DNA of 42,593 nt from a virus: positions 1 to 42,593 of IMG/VR virus record IMGVR_UViG_3300033150_000749; one strand, given 5' to 3'. The position numbers were made by a program, and so were the translations under genes. Shown piece by piece: positions 31,422 to 37,769 of this stretch. The number at the start of each line of letters is the position of its first letter. Positions within the stretch are counted from its first letter, which is position 1. Below the pieces are notes generated by a model. The model had not been told where the DNA came from. It did no database searches and was given only the letters and a program-made list of their open reading frames with translations.

Positions 31422-31480
31422 GCCCAAGTAGGGTCAGTCAACCCACCAGCAAGTGATGGGCTGGCTGCCCCCACTTAGGC
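31422..31480 (-). ncRNA. Candidate structured cis-regulatory RNA, copy B
   Basis: Closing stem GCCUAAGU (31473-31480) pairs with ACUUGGGC (31422-31429) over 8 bp. Compared with copy A, at least four of these pairs change on both sides, keeping pairing (A-U to C-G, C-G to A-U, G-C to A-U, G-C to U-A). The inner stem CCCAUCA / UGGUGGG also differs in sequence but is conserved as a helix. Joining segments GGGGGCAGCCAG and GUUG...GACCCUA are kept. It lies 15 bases before the ATG of the 87-residue gene. Confidence 0.6.
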
Positions 31481-31520
31481 CTTCACCTTTTGATCGCTGG
31501 AAGAAAAGGCGAAGGTCGAG

Positions 31521-31555
31521 GGCAAAAAGGAAGGCCGCCCTTGCGTAGGGCGGCC
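31521..31555 (-). terminator. Leftward intrinsic terminator after the 119-residue gene
   Basis: GGCCGCCC and GGGCGGCC (31533-31555) form a perfect 8-bp GC stem followed on the minus strand by TTCCTTTTT. It stands 7 bases past the stop of the gene ending at 31563 and upstream of leader copy B, the same arrangement as the terminator at 31101-31136. Confidence 0.8.
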
Positions 31556-31562
31556 GAAGGGG

Positions 31563-31922
31563 TCACGCAGGAAGATCAATCCGGAAGGGGTCCAACGCGT
31601 AGTTGACCCCTTCCGTGACGAAAATCCGGCGGCACCCGTTGCAACGGGCCCGCCCGCCCTTCCGACGCCCTTGGGGGAACCCAAGCACCATCATTACTCG
31701 AGTTTGCGCACCACATGCCAAACACCGCAAGATGCAATCCTCTCCATAGGGGGGGTATACACCGACAGTTTCAACCTTTGCCCATCTGGTTGTTCCACGT
31801 ACCATCTTTCTGGCCTCCGTCTCCACAATAGCATACCTTCTACCCTGCGTCAACCCCTGCTGTAACTTATTGATACCACAACACTTGCATCTCACCCTAC
31901 CAACCACGCAAATCTTGCACAC
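31563..31922 (-). CDS. Zinc-binding hypothetical protein, 119 aa
   Basis: Cysteine pairs CKIC, CKCC, CLAC and CNGC could form two zinc-binding sites. A basic stretch (GFPQGRRKGGRARCNGC) suggests nucleic-acid contact. Several GTG codons (31922, 31907, 31895) could be starts and none has an excellent ribosome-binding site, so the N terminus is uncertain. It is the first gene of the left early block and reads away from the control region at 31923-32312. Confidence 0.55.
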   Translation of the reverse strand: MCKICVVGRVRCKCCGINKLQQGLTQGRRYAIVETEARKMVRGTTRWAKVETVGVYPPYGEDCILRCLACGAQTRVMMVLGFPQGRRKGGRARCNGCRRIFVTEGVNYALDPFRIDLPA

Positions 31923-31993
31923 TATAAACCGTTCTGCATCAACAACTTAGCCTGATCTTGTGGAAAAGTCTGCTACATCCGGCGACCCCACAA

Positions 31994-32007
31994 TTTACAT
32001 CTGTAAA
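31994..32007. promoter_or_regulatory. Perfect palindrome TTTACA-TC-TGTAAA
   Basis: A 14-bp inverted repeat with 6-bp perfect arms in the gene-free divergent region, an operator-like site. Confidence 0.5.
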
Positions 32008-32125
32008 CCCACCAAACCACTCAACTTACTAACCTTACCAAAGCTTAGCAAACCGATCAGCTTTATCGCCTTCATCGTCTCGACCGGCCTAGTGCGATAA
32101 AAGGAACCGGCCCCTCAAGACCGGC

Positions 32126-32234
32126 GCGTAAGTGAGTGGTGAGTCAAGAGTCAGTGAGTCGTGAGTCAGGGTTGAGTGGTGAGTCAGGGTTAAGGCGCGA
32201 AAATTTTTTCTTCTTTGCTATCAGTCACTTACGC
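32126..32234. repeat. GAGTC/GAGTG repeat array flanked by a 10-bp inverted repeat
   Basis: GCGTAAGTGA (32126-32135) and TCACTTACGC (32225-32234) are exact inverted copies. Between them, 32132-32191 contains at least seven GAGTC or GAGTG units. The 13-mer GAGTGGTGAGTCA occurs exactly at 32134 and 32174, 40 bases apart, and GAGTCAGGGTT occurs at 32163 and 32181. Suggests a cooperative binding region or origin. Confidence 0.7.
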
Positions 32235-32241
32235 CCAAAAC

Positions 32242-32255
32242 GCAAAAATTTTTGC
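32242..32255. promoter_or_regulatory. A/T palindrome GCAAAAATTTTTGC
   Basis: A perfect 14-bp palindrome ending 10 bases before the -35 of the early promoter. Related A/T-core palindromes occur at 30070-30081 and near 32203. Confidence 0.5.
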
Positions 32256-32265
32256 TGCAAGGGGG

Positions 32266-32294
32266 TTGACAAGACAGGGCGGGCAGGTTACTAT
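32266..32294 (+). promoter_or_regulatory. Early rightward sigma-70-type promoter
   Basis: TTGACA (32266-32271), 17-base spacer, TACTAT (32289-32294). Transcription would start near 32301, with the first ribosome-binding site AGGAGG and ATG at 32313 giving a very short leader. This is the best promoter in the window. Confidence 0.85.
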
Positions 32295-32312
32295 AGGGCC
32301 AGGAGGTTAGAG

Positions 32313-32804
32313 ATGCAGCGGATTCAACAAGTTTGCATTGATTGGCCCGACCGACGGGAGTACGAGGACGCCCATTATCTAGTGCTCACTTCAGGCCGTG
32401 AGGCCGCCGCACGTGCCATTGACGAGATCCGTGAGCGGTGGCAGCGGACGCTTGACGAGCACCCAGTCCTGCGCCGAATGCTCGATCAGGACTGGTCTCA
32501 ACCGCCAGTCTCATGGCAAGAGGCCGAACCTTACGTGCGCTCGGCGCTGGAAGCCAGCGCACTGGCGGACGGCCTGGACTGGAGCGAGCAAGCGGCCGAG
32601 GTTGTCGATCGTGCGCAGTCCTGGTGGCCGGACCAGGTGCGGCTGCTAGGCCTATTGCTCAAGGCTGAAGATGAGCTGCAGACCTACCGGGAAGTCGTGG
32701 CTGCCGCACGCGACTCCCTGTGCGAGTGCCAGGGGCACCTAGAGCCGGAGCGCTATAAGGCGCTGCTCTGGGGGCTCGGGATGCTCCTTGGAGACGTCAA
32801 ATAA
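32313..32804 (+). CDS. First early-operon protein, acidic, hypothetical, 163 aa
   Basis: ATG 32313 follows AGGAGG just after the early promoter; the longer frame upstream crosses the repeat array and promoter and is not used. The product is acidic and helical with many Trp residues (MQRIQQVCIDWPDRREYED, then ALADGLDWSEQAAEVVDRAQ). Being first after a strong promoter, it is likely made early and abundantly. No family recognised. Confidence 0.72.
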   Translation: MQRIQQVCIDWPDRREYEDAHYLVLTSGREAAARAIDEIRERWQRTLDEHPVLRRMLDQDWSQPPVSWQEAEPYVRSALEASALADGLDWSEQAAEVVDRAQSWWPDQVRLLGLLLKAEDELQTYREVVAAARDSLCECQGHLEPERYKALLWGLGMLLGDVK

Positions 32805-32822
32805 CAAGAGGAGGTGACGGAA

Positions 32823-33086
32823 ATGCATGATATCAAGCTAACAGAAGAAGTGTACACCTGGCAAGACTGGTTGCGAGAGAAGGCCAATCCAGCCTACAAG
32901 GCCTTCTGGTGGTTCGGCTCGACCTTCTGCCCTGATTGTGTTCCTGATCCAGATCCACGGGATTTCCCCATGGATCTTGGTCTTTGGATTGATCAATACA
33001 CTGTCCCGCAAGGGCTCACGGAAGAGGATATTACTGAACCCCTTCAGTGTGAGCACTGCGGGGCTTGGATATTTCCGCGGGCTTAA
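32823..33086 (+). CDS. Zinc-ribbon-like hypothetical protein, 87 aa
   Basis: ATG 32823 after AGGAGGTGA. Cysteine pairs FCPDC and LQCEHC flank a Trp/Asp-rich middle, consistent with one zinc site. No family recognised. One of several small CxxC proteins in this operon. Confidence 0.65.
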   Translation: MHDIKLTEEVYTWQDWLREKANPAYKAFWWFGSTFCPDCVPDPDPRDFPMDLGLWIDQYTVPQGLTEEDITEPLQCEHCGAWIFPRA

Positions 33087-33116
33087 CTCTGCGGTTCCAC
33101 TGAAAGGAGGCGTGAA

Positions 33117-33470
33117 ATGAGTGAGGTGAAGGTCATCAATCTAACACCCCATGATCTAAACATTCGCTGCGCTGACGGCCGCGTCCTGACCGTTCCGCCA
33201 AGCGGTATAGTAGCCCGTATCGAGGTTTCACAGGTACAGACAGACTCTATAGTCTGTCAGGGCTACGAAATTCCTATCTACTCTACCCGCATGGGTGAGC
33301 TGGTAGGCTTGCCTGATCCCGAACCTGCCACAATCTTCGTGACCTCTCTCGTCGTGGCCAAGCGTGCTCGTCAGCTTGGTCGTCGCGATGTCTTTGCGCC
33401 CGGGGAGTTAGTGCGTGAGAACGGGCGTGTTGTTGGTTGTGTTGGACTGGCAGACCCACAGGAGGCTTAA
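33117..33470 (+). CDS. Conserved phage protein of unknown function, 117 aa
   Basis: Start ATG after AAAGGAGG. The pattern INLTPHDLNI..., PPSGIVARIEV, GELVGLPDPEPATIFVTSLV, RRDVFAPGELVREN.GRVVGC is one I associate with a protein found in many phages and some bacterial genomes, function unknown. Length is typical for it. Confidence 0.75.
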   Translation: MSEVKVINLTPHDLNIRCADGRVLTVPPSGIVARIEVSQVQTDSIVCQGYEIPIYSTRMGELVGLPDPEPATIFVTSLVVAKRARQLGRRDVFAPGELVRENGRVVGCVGLADPQEA

Positions 33471-33471
33471 C

Positions 33472-33744
33472 ATGAAGTTCCGGTGTGAGCTGTGCGGCAA
33501 TTGGTACCGGTACACAGAACAGCACGGAGTGGAGCTGTTCTGGCAGGACAAGCGTATCGGGCTACAAGTTTCAGACTGGGCAGCGGTCTGTGGACGCTGT
33601 CTCAGTAAGTACCGCGTTGAAACCCCGCCTGAAGAGTCCAGAATCACTTGTCCTTGCTGCTATGAATCCCGCCCGTTGTATCCCCATCAAGGCGAGTTGT
33701 TGTGCTCAGAGTGTATTTATCACTGCCGAGGAGGTGAAGCATGA
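33472..33744 (+). CDS. Double zinc-ribbon hypothetical protein, 90 aa
   Basis: ATG 33472 after AGGAGG. Cysteine pairs CELC and CGRC in the first half, CPCC and CSEC in the second, would form two zinc-binding units. Overlaps the next gene by ATGA-type coupling. Function unknown. Confidence 0.65.
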   Translation: MKFRCELCGNWYRYTEQHGVELFWQDKRIGLQVSDWAAVCGRCLSKYRVETPPEESRITCPCCYESRPLYPHQGELLCSECIYHCRGGEA

Positions 33745-34097
33745 AAGGTACCTGCGGCTGCTGTGGTGAACTGAAGCCACTTCGCCCCTACTGTGGTGAG
33801 CTGTGGTGCGACGACTGTATCCGCCTTGACGGTTACGAGCTCCACGTTGATGTCTCGCAGTTTGATCCATGGTGGGATGAGGACGATGAGCGAAAGCATG
33901 ACGGCAAAATCTACGCTTGCTATAGGGACCCGGACACGGGCCGCACAGATTCAGAAGTAGAAGAGTACCAGGTGCGGCTAGAAGCCAACTTTGAGCTGAG
34001 AGTCCGGGGTGAGGATGAGTTTCAGGTAGCCAAACTGCGCCGGGTCAAGTCTGACCGGCCCGGCTGGTCTGCATGGGAGGTCGAGGCATGGGTGTAA
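33741..34097 (+). CDS. Zinc-ribbon hypothetical protein, acidic, 118 aa
   Basis: CGCC and CDDC at the N terminus form a zinc ribbon related to the C-terminal half of the previous protein (KPLRPYCGELWCDDC compared with RPLYPHQGELLCSEC), so the two may share a duplicated domain. The rest is acidic (PWWDEDDERKHDG). Function unknown. Confidence 0.65.
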   Translation: MKGTCGCCGELKPLRPYCGELWCDDCIRLDGYELHVDVSQFDPWWDEDDERKHDGKIYACYRDPDTGRTDSEVEEYQVRLEANFELRVRGEDEFQVAKLRRVKSDRPGWSAWEVEAWV

Positions 34098-34279
34098 AAA
34101 CTTGCGAATTTTGCGGCAAAACCTTTGAATACTCACATGTTTGCCGCGACATAATGAACGTGTATTTCAACGAAGACTGGGAAGTAGTAGGGCTGGACCT
34201 CCTGACGGCTGAGTTGGACCCGACTTGTTTGGAATGCGCCCGAAAGATAGCTGTGAGAATGGAGGAAGACCATGAGTAA
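34088..34279 (+). CDS. Small zinc-binding hypothetical protein, 63 aa
   Basis: ATG 34088 has GGGAGG at 7 bases. CEFC near the start and CLEC near residue 50 suggest one zinc ribbon. Overlaps the ends of both neighbours. Confidence 0.6.
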   Translation: MGVKTCEFCGKTFEYSHVCRDIMNVYFNEDWEVVGLDLLTAELDPTCLECARKIAVRMEEDHE

Positions 34280-34529
34280 GAATTCAGAGTATGAACGGAT
34301 GTTAGAAGCTGAGTTGAAAGCAGCTGAGATGATCTTGAATGTCTTGAACGATGAGCCACCCAAGGAGGAAGGCTATTTTCTCCAGGGTAAAGACGGTTAC
34401 AAGGCTTATGTGAAATCCTGGGCTGATGCTTGGGATCGGTCAGTAAAGCGCGCCATGAATGGGAAGTCTACCCGCATCATTGGCACAGATGGCACGAAGC
34501 TGGAGGTGCGGCCATGCTTAGAGGACTAG
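34272..34529 (+). CDS. Hypothetical helical protein, 85 aa
   Basis: Start ATG after GGAGGAA. Charged helical N-terminal half (YERMLEAELKAAEMILNVL) and a short basic end. No family recognised. Confidence 0.6.
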   Translation: MSKNSEYERMLEAELKAAEMILNVLNDEPPKEEGYFLQGKDGYKAYVKSWADAWDRSVKRAMNGKSTRIIGTDGTKLEVRPCLED

Positions 34530-34795
34530 AGCTGCGTTATGAAGTCTGGTCCCTTGACGAAGACCGAGAAAAGGCCATGTTACTCGGCAAGTTCTACTGG
34601 CTTGAGGATGCAGAGCTGTTCGCCAAACTCGTGAGCACCAAGTGTTACTACGGCGTGGTGCTTGAAGGTGAAGACATCGATCCGAAGCACTACCCGCCGC
34701 AGCATCATAAGATCATCGCTTACCAAGCCGCATGGCAAGGAGGCAGGACATGCCGAGGAAGCCGTTCTGGACACGACCAAGCGAAGGAAAGCTAA
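34514..34795 (+). CDS. Hypothetical protein, 93 aa
   Basis: ATG 34514 after GGAGG at 7 bases. The product (RGLELRYEVWSLDEDREKAM, then LFAKLVSTKCYYGVVLEGED) is alpha/beta. The C-terminal part is Arg/Gly-rich where the next gene overlaps in another frame. Function unknown. Confidence 0.58.
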   Translation: MLRGLELRYEVWSLDEDREKAMLLGKFYWLEDAELFAKLVSTKCYYGVVLEGEDIDPKHYPPQHHKIIAYQAAWQGGRTCRGSRSGHDQAKES

Positions 34796-34968
34796 GGAAA
34801 GACGAGATAACCCTCATCCGTAACTTTCCTGTAGGTTATCCTGTGCACTTGCCTTACCACAGGAAGAAACCTATACCGCTTACGGACTATCCTGACCCAG
34901 TAAAGAGTGCGTTGGTTGACGAGATAGTGGCCAAAGTGAGGAAGGAGTATGGACAGGGTTCAATGTGA
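34750..34968 (+). CDS. Basic hypothetical protein, 72 aa
   Basis: ATG 34750 has AAGGAGG at 6 bases, better than the upstream ATG at 34732. The product is basic and Pro-rich (MPRKPFWTRPSEGKLRKDE, PLTDYPDPVKSALVDE). Function unknown. Confidence 0.58.
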   Translation: MPRKPFWTRPSEGKLRKDEITLIRNFPVGYPVHLPYHRKKPIPLTDYPDPVKSALVDEIVAKVRKEYGQGSM

Positions 34969-35128
34969 TAAGTGCGTGATGAACAAAGTATTCAAGAAAG
35001 CCATTGAAGACCTTGACCGGGTAATTGACGACCTTGATGAGGTTGTAGGAGAGTTACAACGCCTTCGTATCAGAGCTATGGAGGCTCGTACAGGGTTCTT
35101 ATTCTTCAAGAAAGGAGATGTAAGATGA
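34949..35128 (+). CDS. Small coiled-coil protein, 59 aa
   Basis: ATG 34949 follows GAGGAAGGAG. The product begins MDRVQCDKCVMNKVFKKAIE and continues as a heptad-like helix (DLDRVIDDLDEVVGELQRLR). It fills the gap between neighbours exactly, overlapping both, and its TGA overlaps the next ATG, which argues that it is a real gene. One CxxC motif at the N terminus. Confidence 0.6.
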   Translation: MDRVQCDKCVMNKVFKKAIEDLDRVIDDLDEVVGELQRLRIRAMEARTGFLFFKKGDVR

Positions 35129-35538
35129 CCGACCATATTGACTTAAACTGCTTGTTAGAAGACTGCTTGAACTTCTTGGCCGTTCTTTGTCTTATGGGCG
35201 AGCCGGAGCCTGAGGATAAGCTTGCCATAGAAAGCTTAGCTTCCTTGACTAAGACGTTAGCCAAATTCCTTGGCTACGGTGAACAAGAAGTTTTACTGGA
35301 CGTCGACATTCTGACCAGCCACCCACCCCGGGACTATGAGTTCATGCGGTACGTGGGTCTTGCTGCCGGGCTGGGAGTAAAACCCCCGTCGGGAGCAGTA
35401 CAGGCTATTGCTCTGTGTGCCGGTAAAATGCCTCTTGCTGAGCGGGAAAAAGTGCTGCGTGAGTTTGCTAAGCGTGCGAATGAGTGGGCTAGGATTCTTG
35501 TTTCGACGGTTAACGACATAATCCTGAGAGGCAAATAG
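35125..35538 (+). CDS. Hypothetical helical protein, 137 aa
   Basis: Start ATG after AAAGGAGATG. All-helical appearance (EDCLNFLAVLCLMGEPEPED, later MPLAEREKVLREFAKRANEW). No family recognised. Confidence 0.62.
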   Translation: MTDHIDLNCLLEDCLNFLAVLCLMGEPEPEDKLAIESLASLTKTLAKFLGYGEQEVLLDVDILTSHPPRDYEFMRYVGLAAGLGVKPPSGAVQAIALCAGKMPLAEREKVLREFAKRANEWARILVSTVNDIILRGK

Positions 35539-35547
35539 GAGGTGATC

Positions 35548-35781
35548 ATGGCGCAGGGACCTTACTTGGAGTGCAGCGTATGTGGACGTCCAATCGCGTA
35601 CTGTGAGATCGAGGAAGTAACGGACTCTAGCCCCTTCTCACGGCATTACTGGGGACGTGGCTGGCGAGGCAGTTGGAGGATTAACGGCTCGCGCTACTAC
35701 GGGCGAGATATTTGCACTGACTCCAGGTGTATGGACGCGGTTTTCAAGGACTATTTGAGGCGTAGAGCACAGCAAAGGTAA
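35548..35781 (+). CDS. Zinc-binding hypothetical protein, 77 aa
   Basis: ATG 35548 after AGGAGGTGA. CSVC near the start and C-T-D-S-R-C near residue 58 could bind zinc, with an Arg/Trp/Tyr-rich middle (RHYWGRGWRGSWRING). Function unknown. Confidence 0.62.
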   Translation: MAQGPYLECSVCGRPIAYCEIEEVTDSSPFSRHYWGRGWRGSWRINGSRYYGRDICTDSRCMDAVFKDYLRRRAQQR

Positions 35782-35808
35782 TACGAAAGGAAAGGAGGTC
35801 GAGTAGCT

Positions 35809-36024
35809 ATGAAGTGGGAAGCAATAAACACAAACATGGGCTACTGTATAGAAGGTGAGTGGCGCGGCACCCGCCGTTACATCGCGCAGATGATCCCGGA
35901 AGAATGGATGGCTGAGTTGATGGCTGCAGCACCGGAGCTTCTTCAGCTGGTGCGTAAAACAGGTTGCAAGCTGCCACCACGGTTGAAGGTGGCCAGGTTC
36001 AACATAGAAAAGCTGGAGGGGTGA
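35809..36024 (+). CDS. Hypothetical protein, 71 aa
   Basis: Start ATG after AAAGGAGG. Mixed alpha/beta with Trp-rich start (MKWEAINTNMGYCIEGEWRG). No family recognised. Its stop overlaps a possible small frame at 36024. Confidence 0.6.
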   Translation: MKWEAINTNMGYCIEGEWRGTRRYIAQMIPEEWMAELMAAAPELLQLVRKTGCKLPPRLKVARFNIEKLEG

Positions 36025-36167
36025 TGAATACTGCTGTCCTATTACATCTTTATCTTCCCCTGCCCTTCTTTCCTATAGGGGCAAGATATAACCGAATCAA
36101 AGTACCCGAACGTTCGGGTGTGTATAGGGGCTATAGAATATCCAAATGGACGATAACTCCCCTCTAG
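36024..36167 (+). CDS. Doubtful small frame, 47 aa
   Basis: ATG overlaps the preceding stop and GGAGG lies 4 bases upstream. The translation (MNTAVLLHLYLPLPFFPIG, then basic) is unlike its neighbours and runs through a 16-bp palindrome and repeated TATAGGGG motifs. The 36025-36198 stretch may instead be a regulatory spacer. Confidence 0.3.
   Translation: MNTAVLLHLYLPLPFFPIGARYNRIKVPERSGVYRGYRISKWTITPL
36104..36119. promoter_or_regulatory. Perfect 16-bp palindrome ACCCGAACGTTCGGGT
   Basis: A perfect uninterrupted palindrome in an otherwise gene-poor 175-base gap, with TATAGGGG on either side (36074-36081 and 36123-36130). Likely a protein-binding site or internal regulatory switch for the downstream early genes. 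Confidence 0.6.
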
Positions 36168-36198
36168 GGGTACACCTATATAAGAGGGAGGAAGAAGC

Positions 36199-36438
36199 AT
36201 GAAGATCATCAATCTGCACCAGAATGACAAGGGGTTGTGGATCTTTGCCGTTGAGTTCTCTACGCCCTATGGTCCCATCACCACACGAGGCTGGCGGTAC
36301 GATCCAGAGGCCAAGACGATTCACAGACCTGCCATACGGATGAAGAACAACTGGTATACAGTCATTTACATGCCCACTGCTGTCTGGAACAGGTTATACG
36401 AGCTGGTGGAAGCAGAGCTCAAGAACGTGTTAGGGTAG
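36199..36438 (+). CDS. Hypothetical protein, 79 aa
   Basis: Start ATG after GAGGGAGG. Beta-rich with many aromatics (GLWIFAVEFSTPYGPITTRG, WYTVIYMPTAVWNRLYE). First gene after the palindrome-containing gap. Function unknown. Confidence 0.6.
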   Translation: MKIINLHQNDKGLWIFAVEFSTPYGPITTRGWRYDPEAKTIHRPAIRMKNNWYTVIYMPTAVWNRLYELVEAELKNVLG

Positions 36439-36457
36439 AAGCAGGAGGTGTTGTACC

Positions 36458-36787
36458 GTGAACGCGATTGGTGCAGTCTTGCTTCATGACCCTAAGGTTG
36501 TTCAGAGTAAAGGCAGGCCTATGATTCGTTTCTCTGTTCTATTCCGTGATAGTAAGGGGAACGCACTGCTTGATATTAAAGGCTTCCTCTACCACCCGCA
36601 GAGAGGCTTGATCCCTCCGCATGTAAGAGGGAGACGGGACGCTTCTGGTAGGAGTGAGTGGTTCCGCTTCATCGACGTGTATGCGACCTTGGAGGAGGCC
36701 TTGTTGCGGAGTCTGAGGAAGCTTCCCCTGGTCCAAGAAACATTCGGCAAGGACGTGGAGCTGCACAATGCCCGGGTTGTCGAATGA
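36458..36787 (+). CDS. Hypothetical protein, 109 aa, GTG start
   Basis: GTG 36458 after AGGAGGTG. Beta strands (MIRFSVLFRDSKGNALLDIK) and a helical end (LEEALLRSLRKLPLVQETFG). Possibly a small nucleic-acid binding fold, but no family recognised. The end overlaps the next gene. Confidence 0.6.
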   Translation: MNAIGAVLLHDPKVVQSKGRPMIRFSVLFRDSKGNALLDIKGFLYHPQRGLIPPHVRGRRDASGRSEWFRFIDVYATLEEALLRSLRKLPLVQETFGKDVELHNARVVE

Positions 36788-37268
36788 TGAAGATCTCCTG
36801 GTACCTGTAAAGGCTGTAGATTCTCTAGACCAGTTGAAGCTGAAGGAGCTCAGGCGGTACCTGAAGAAGGGCTACAGCACGGAGAAGGCTATGGAGAAAG
36901 CCGGGGTCCGCAAGAAGGACCTGATGAAGCCCGGAGAACTACGTGACAAAGTCAAGCAGCTACTCCAGGTGTACAAGGAAGCCGGTCTTAACAACCGAGA
37001 GCTGAGGAAGCGGCTTGTGAGGGCGATGATCTTCCAGCTGGCGTTACAGTCGGACAGGGATACCACAAAACTGAAAGCCCTGGAGCTGCTGCTGAAGGAG
37101 TTCAACCCTCAAGGTGGCAGGGTTAACATCAATATCGGTGCGCCCGCTGCCTTGATGGAAACACAAGTCGAGGAAGGAGGCGAGCTTGATTATGACCCGG
37201 AGAAAGGCGTCTACCGGCTCAAAGAAGGCGAAAAGGAACAAGACTCCGGCAAAGCTGAAGACCAGTGA
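36768..37268 (+). CDS. Putative small terminase subunit or DNA-binding protein, 166 aa
   Basis: Contains a possible helix-turn-helix (YLKKGYSTEKAMEKAGVRKK), a Lys/Leu-rich helix pair, and TTKLKALELLLKEFNPQGGR, a pattern resembling the end of the oligomerisation region in small terminase subunits (LKALELLGK...). The C terminus is acidic (EVQVEEGGELDY-like). If it is TerS, it sits in the early operon, far from terL. It could instead be an unrelated DNA-binding protein. Confidence 0.45.
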   Translation: MPGLSNDEDLLVPVKAVDSLDQLKLKELRRYLKKGYSTEKAMEKAGVRKKDLMKPGELRDKVKQLLQVYKEAGLNNRELRKRLVRAMIFQLALQSDRDTTKLKALELLLKEFNPQGGRVNINIGAPAALMETQVEEGGELDYDPEKGVYRLKEGEKEQDSGKAEDQ

Positions 37269-37386
37269 GAACTGCCGGTGCCCTGTATGTGATGAACTGT
37301 CCAAGATCTTTTACATATACCCTGGTGGGTACTTAGTATGTGAGAGATGCCATAAGGAAATCAAAAACATAGGAGGCAAGCAATGA
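37192..37386 (+). CDS. Small zinc-ribbon protein, 64 aa
   Basis: Either TTG 37186 or ATG 37192 after AAGGAGG (37174-37180). The N terminus is basic (MTRRKASTGSKKAKRNKTPA) and the C-terminal part has CPVC and CERC with FYIYPGGYLVCERC between them, a classic zinc ribbon. Possibly a DNA- or RNA polymerase-binding factor; unproven. Overlaps both neighbours. Confidence 0.62.
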   Translation: MTRRKASTGSKKAKRNKTPAKLKTSENCRCPVCDELSKIFYIYPGGYLVCERCHKEIKNIGGKQ

Positions 37387-37769
37387 AAGCGTTCAAAGTG
37401 GTCCGCCGTCATTACGACCAGAGATTCTCTCCCTACGCAGCATTGCCAGTCGAGTATAAGCCCGGTGAGTATGTACTAGCGCCGGAAGGAACAGGTCTTC
37501 TGTGCTTCCGTAAGATGGAGCAAGCTGTCCAATGGATCGGCTGGGATACTCATACGGGCCAGAAAATTGACCCTGATCTCGAAGTCTGGGAGGTTACCGG
37601 CAAGGAACAGATCCCGCTGCCAGCTGAAGCTCTGATGTACCGTGAGGACATCACCCTAGAAGAACTGAGACGCTTCTGGGCGGGAGAGCTGACCTCACAG
37701 CATACGATGGGGTGGCCCCCTGGGACTGTGGCCTTCAAGCAGGTCATGCTGCGGAGGAAGATCCTGTGA
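37383..37769 (+). CDS. Hypothetical protein, 128 aa
   Basis: Start ATG after GGAGGCAAG. Alpha/beta protein (FKVVRRHYDQRFSPYAALPV, GTGLLCFRKMEQAVQWIGWD). In layout it resembles small phage proteins of unknown function with a repeated strand-helix unit; no family assigned. Confidence 0.6.
   Translation: MKAFKVVRRHYDQRFSPYAALPVEYKPGEYVLAPEGTGLLCFRKMEQAVQWIGWDTHTGQKIDPDLEVWEVTGKEQIPLPAEALMYREDITLEELRRFWAGELTSQHTMGWPPGTVAFKQVMLRRKIL

Larger units (their letters stand above)
31923..32312. other. Divergent control region between the two early blocks
   Basis: About 390 bases without a gene. It contains a 14-bp palindrome, an ACCGGC repeat cluster, a GAGTC/GAGTG repeat array flanked by a 10-bp inverted repeat, an A/T palindrome and the rightward promoter. 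A TATAGT near 31925 on the minus strand is a possible leftward -10 but lacks a spaced -35. Confidence 0.75.

Noticed and set aside
32136-32312. Upstream extension of the first early gene
   Set aside because: The extension passes through the repeat array, palindrome and promoter; ATG 32313 has the ribosome-binding site directly after the promoter.
36104-36119. LexA/DinR-type SOS box
   Set aside because: The palindrome has CGAAC directly joined to GTTCG without the four-base centre of the Bacillus-type box.
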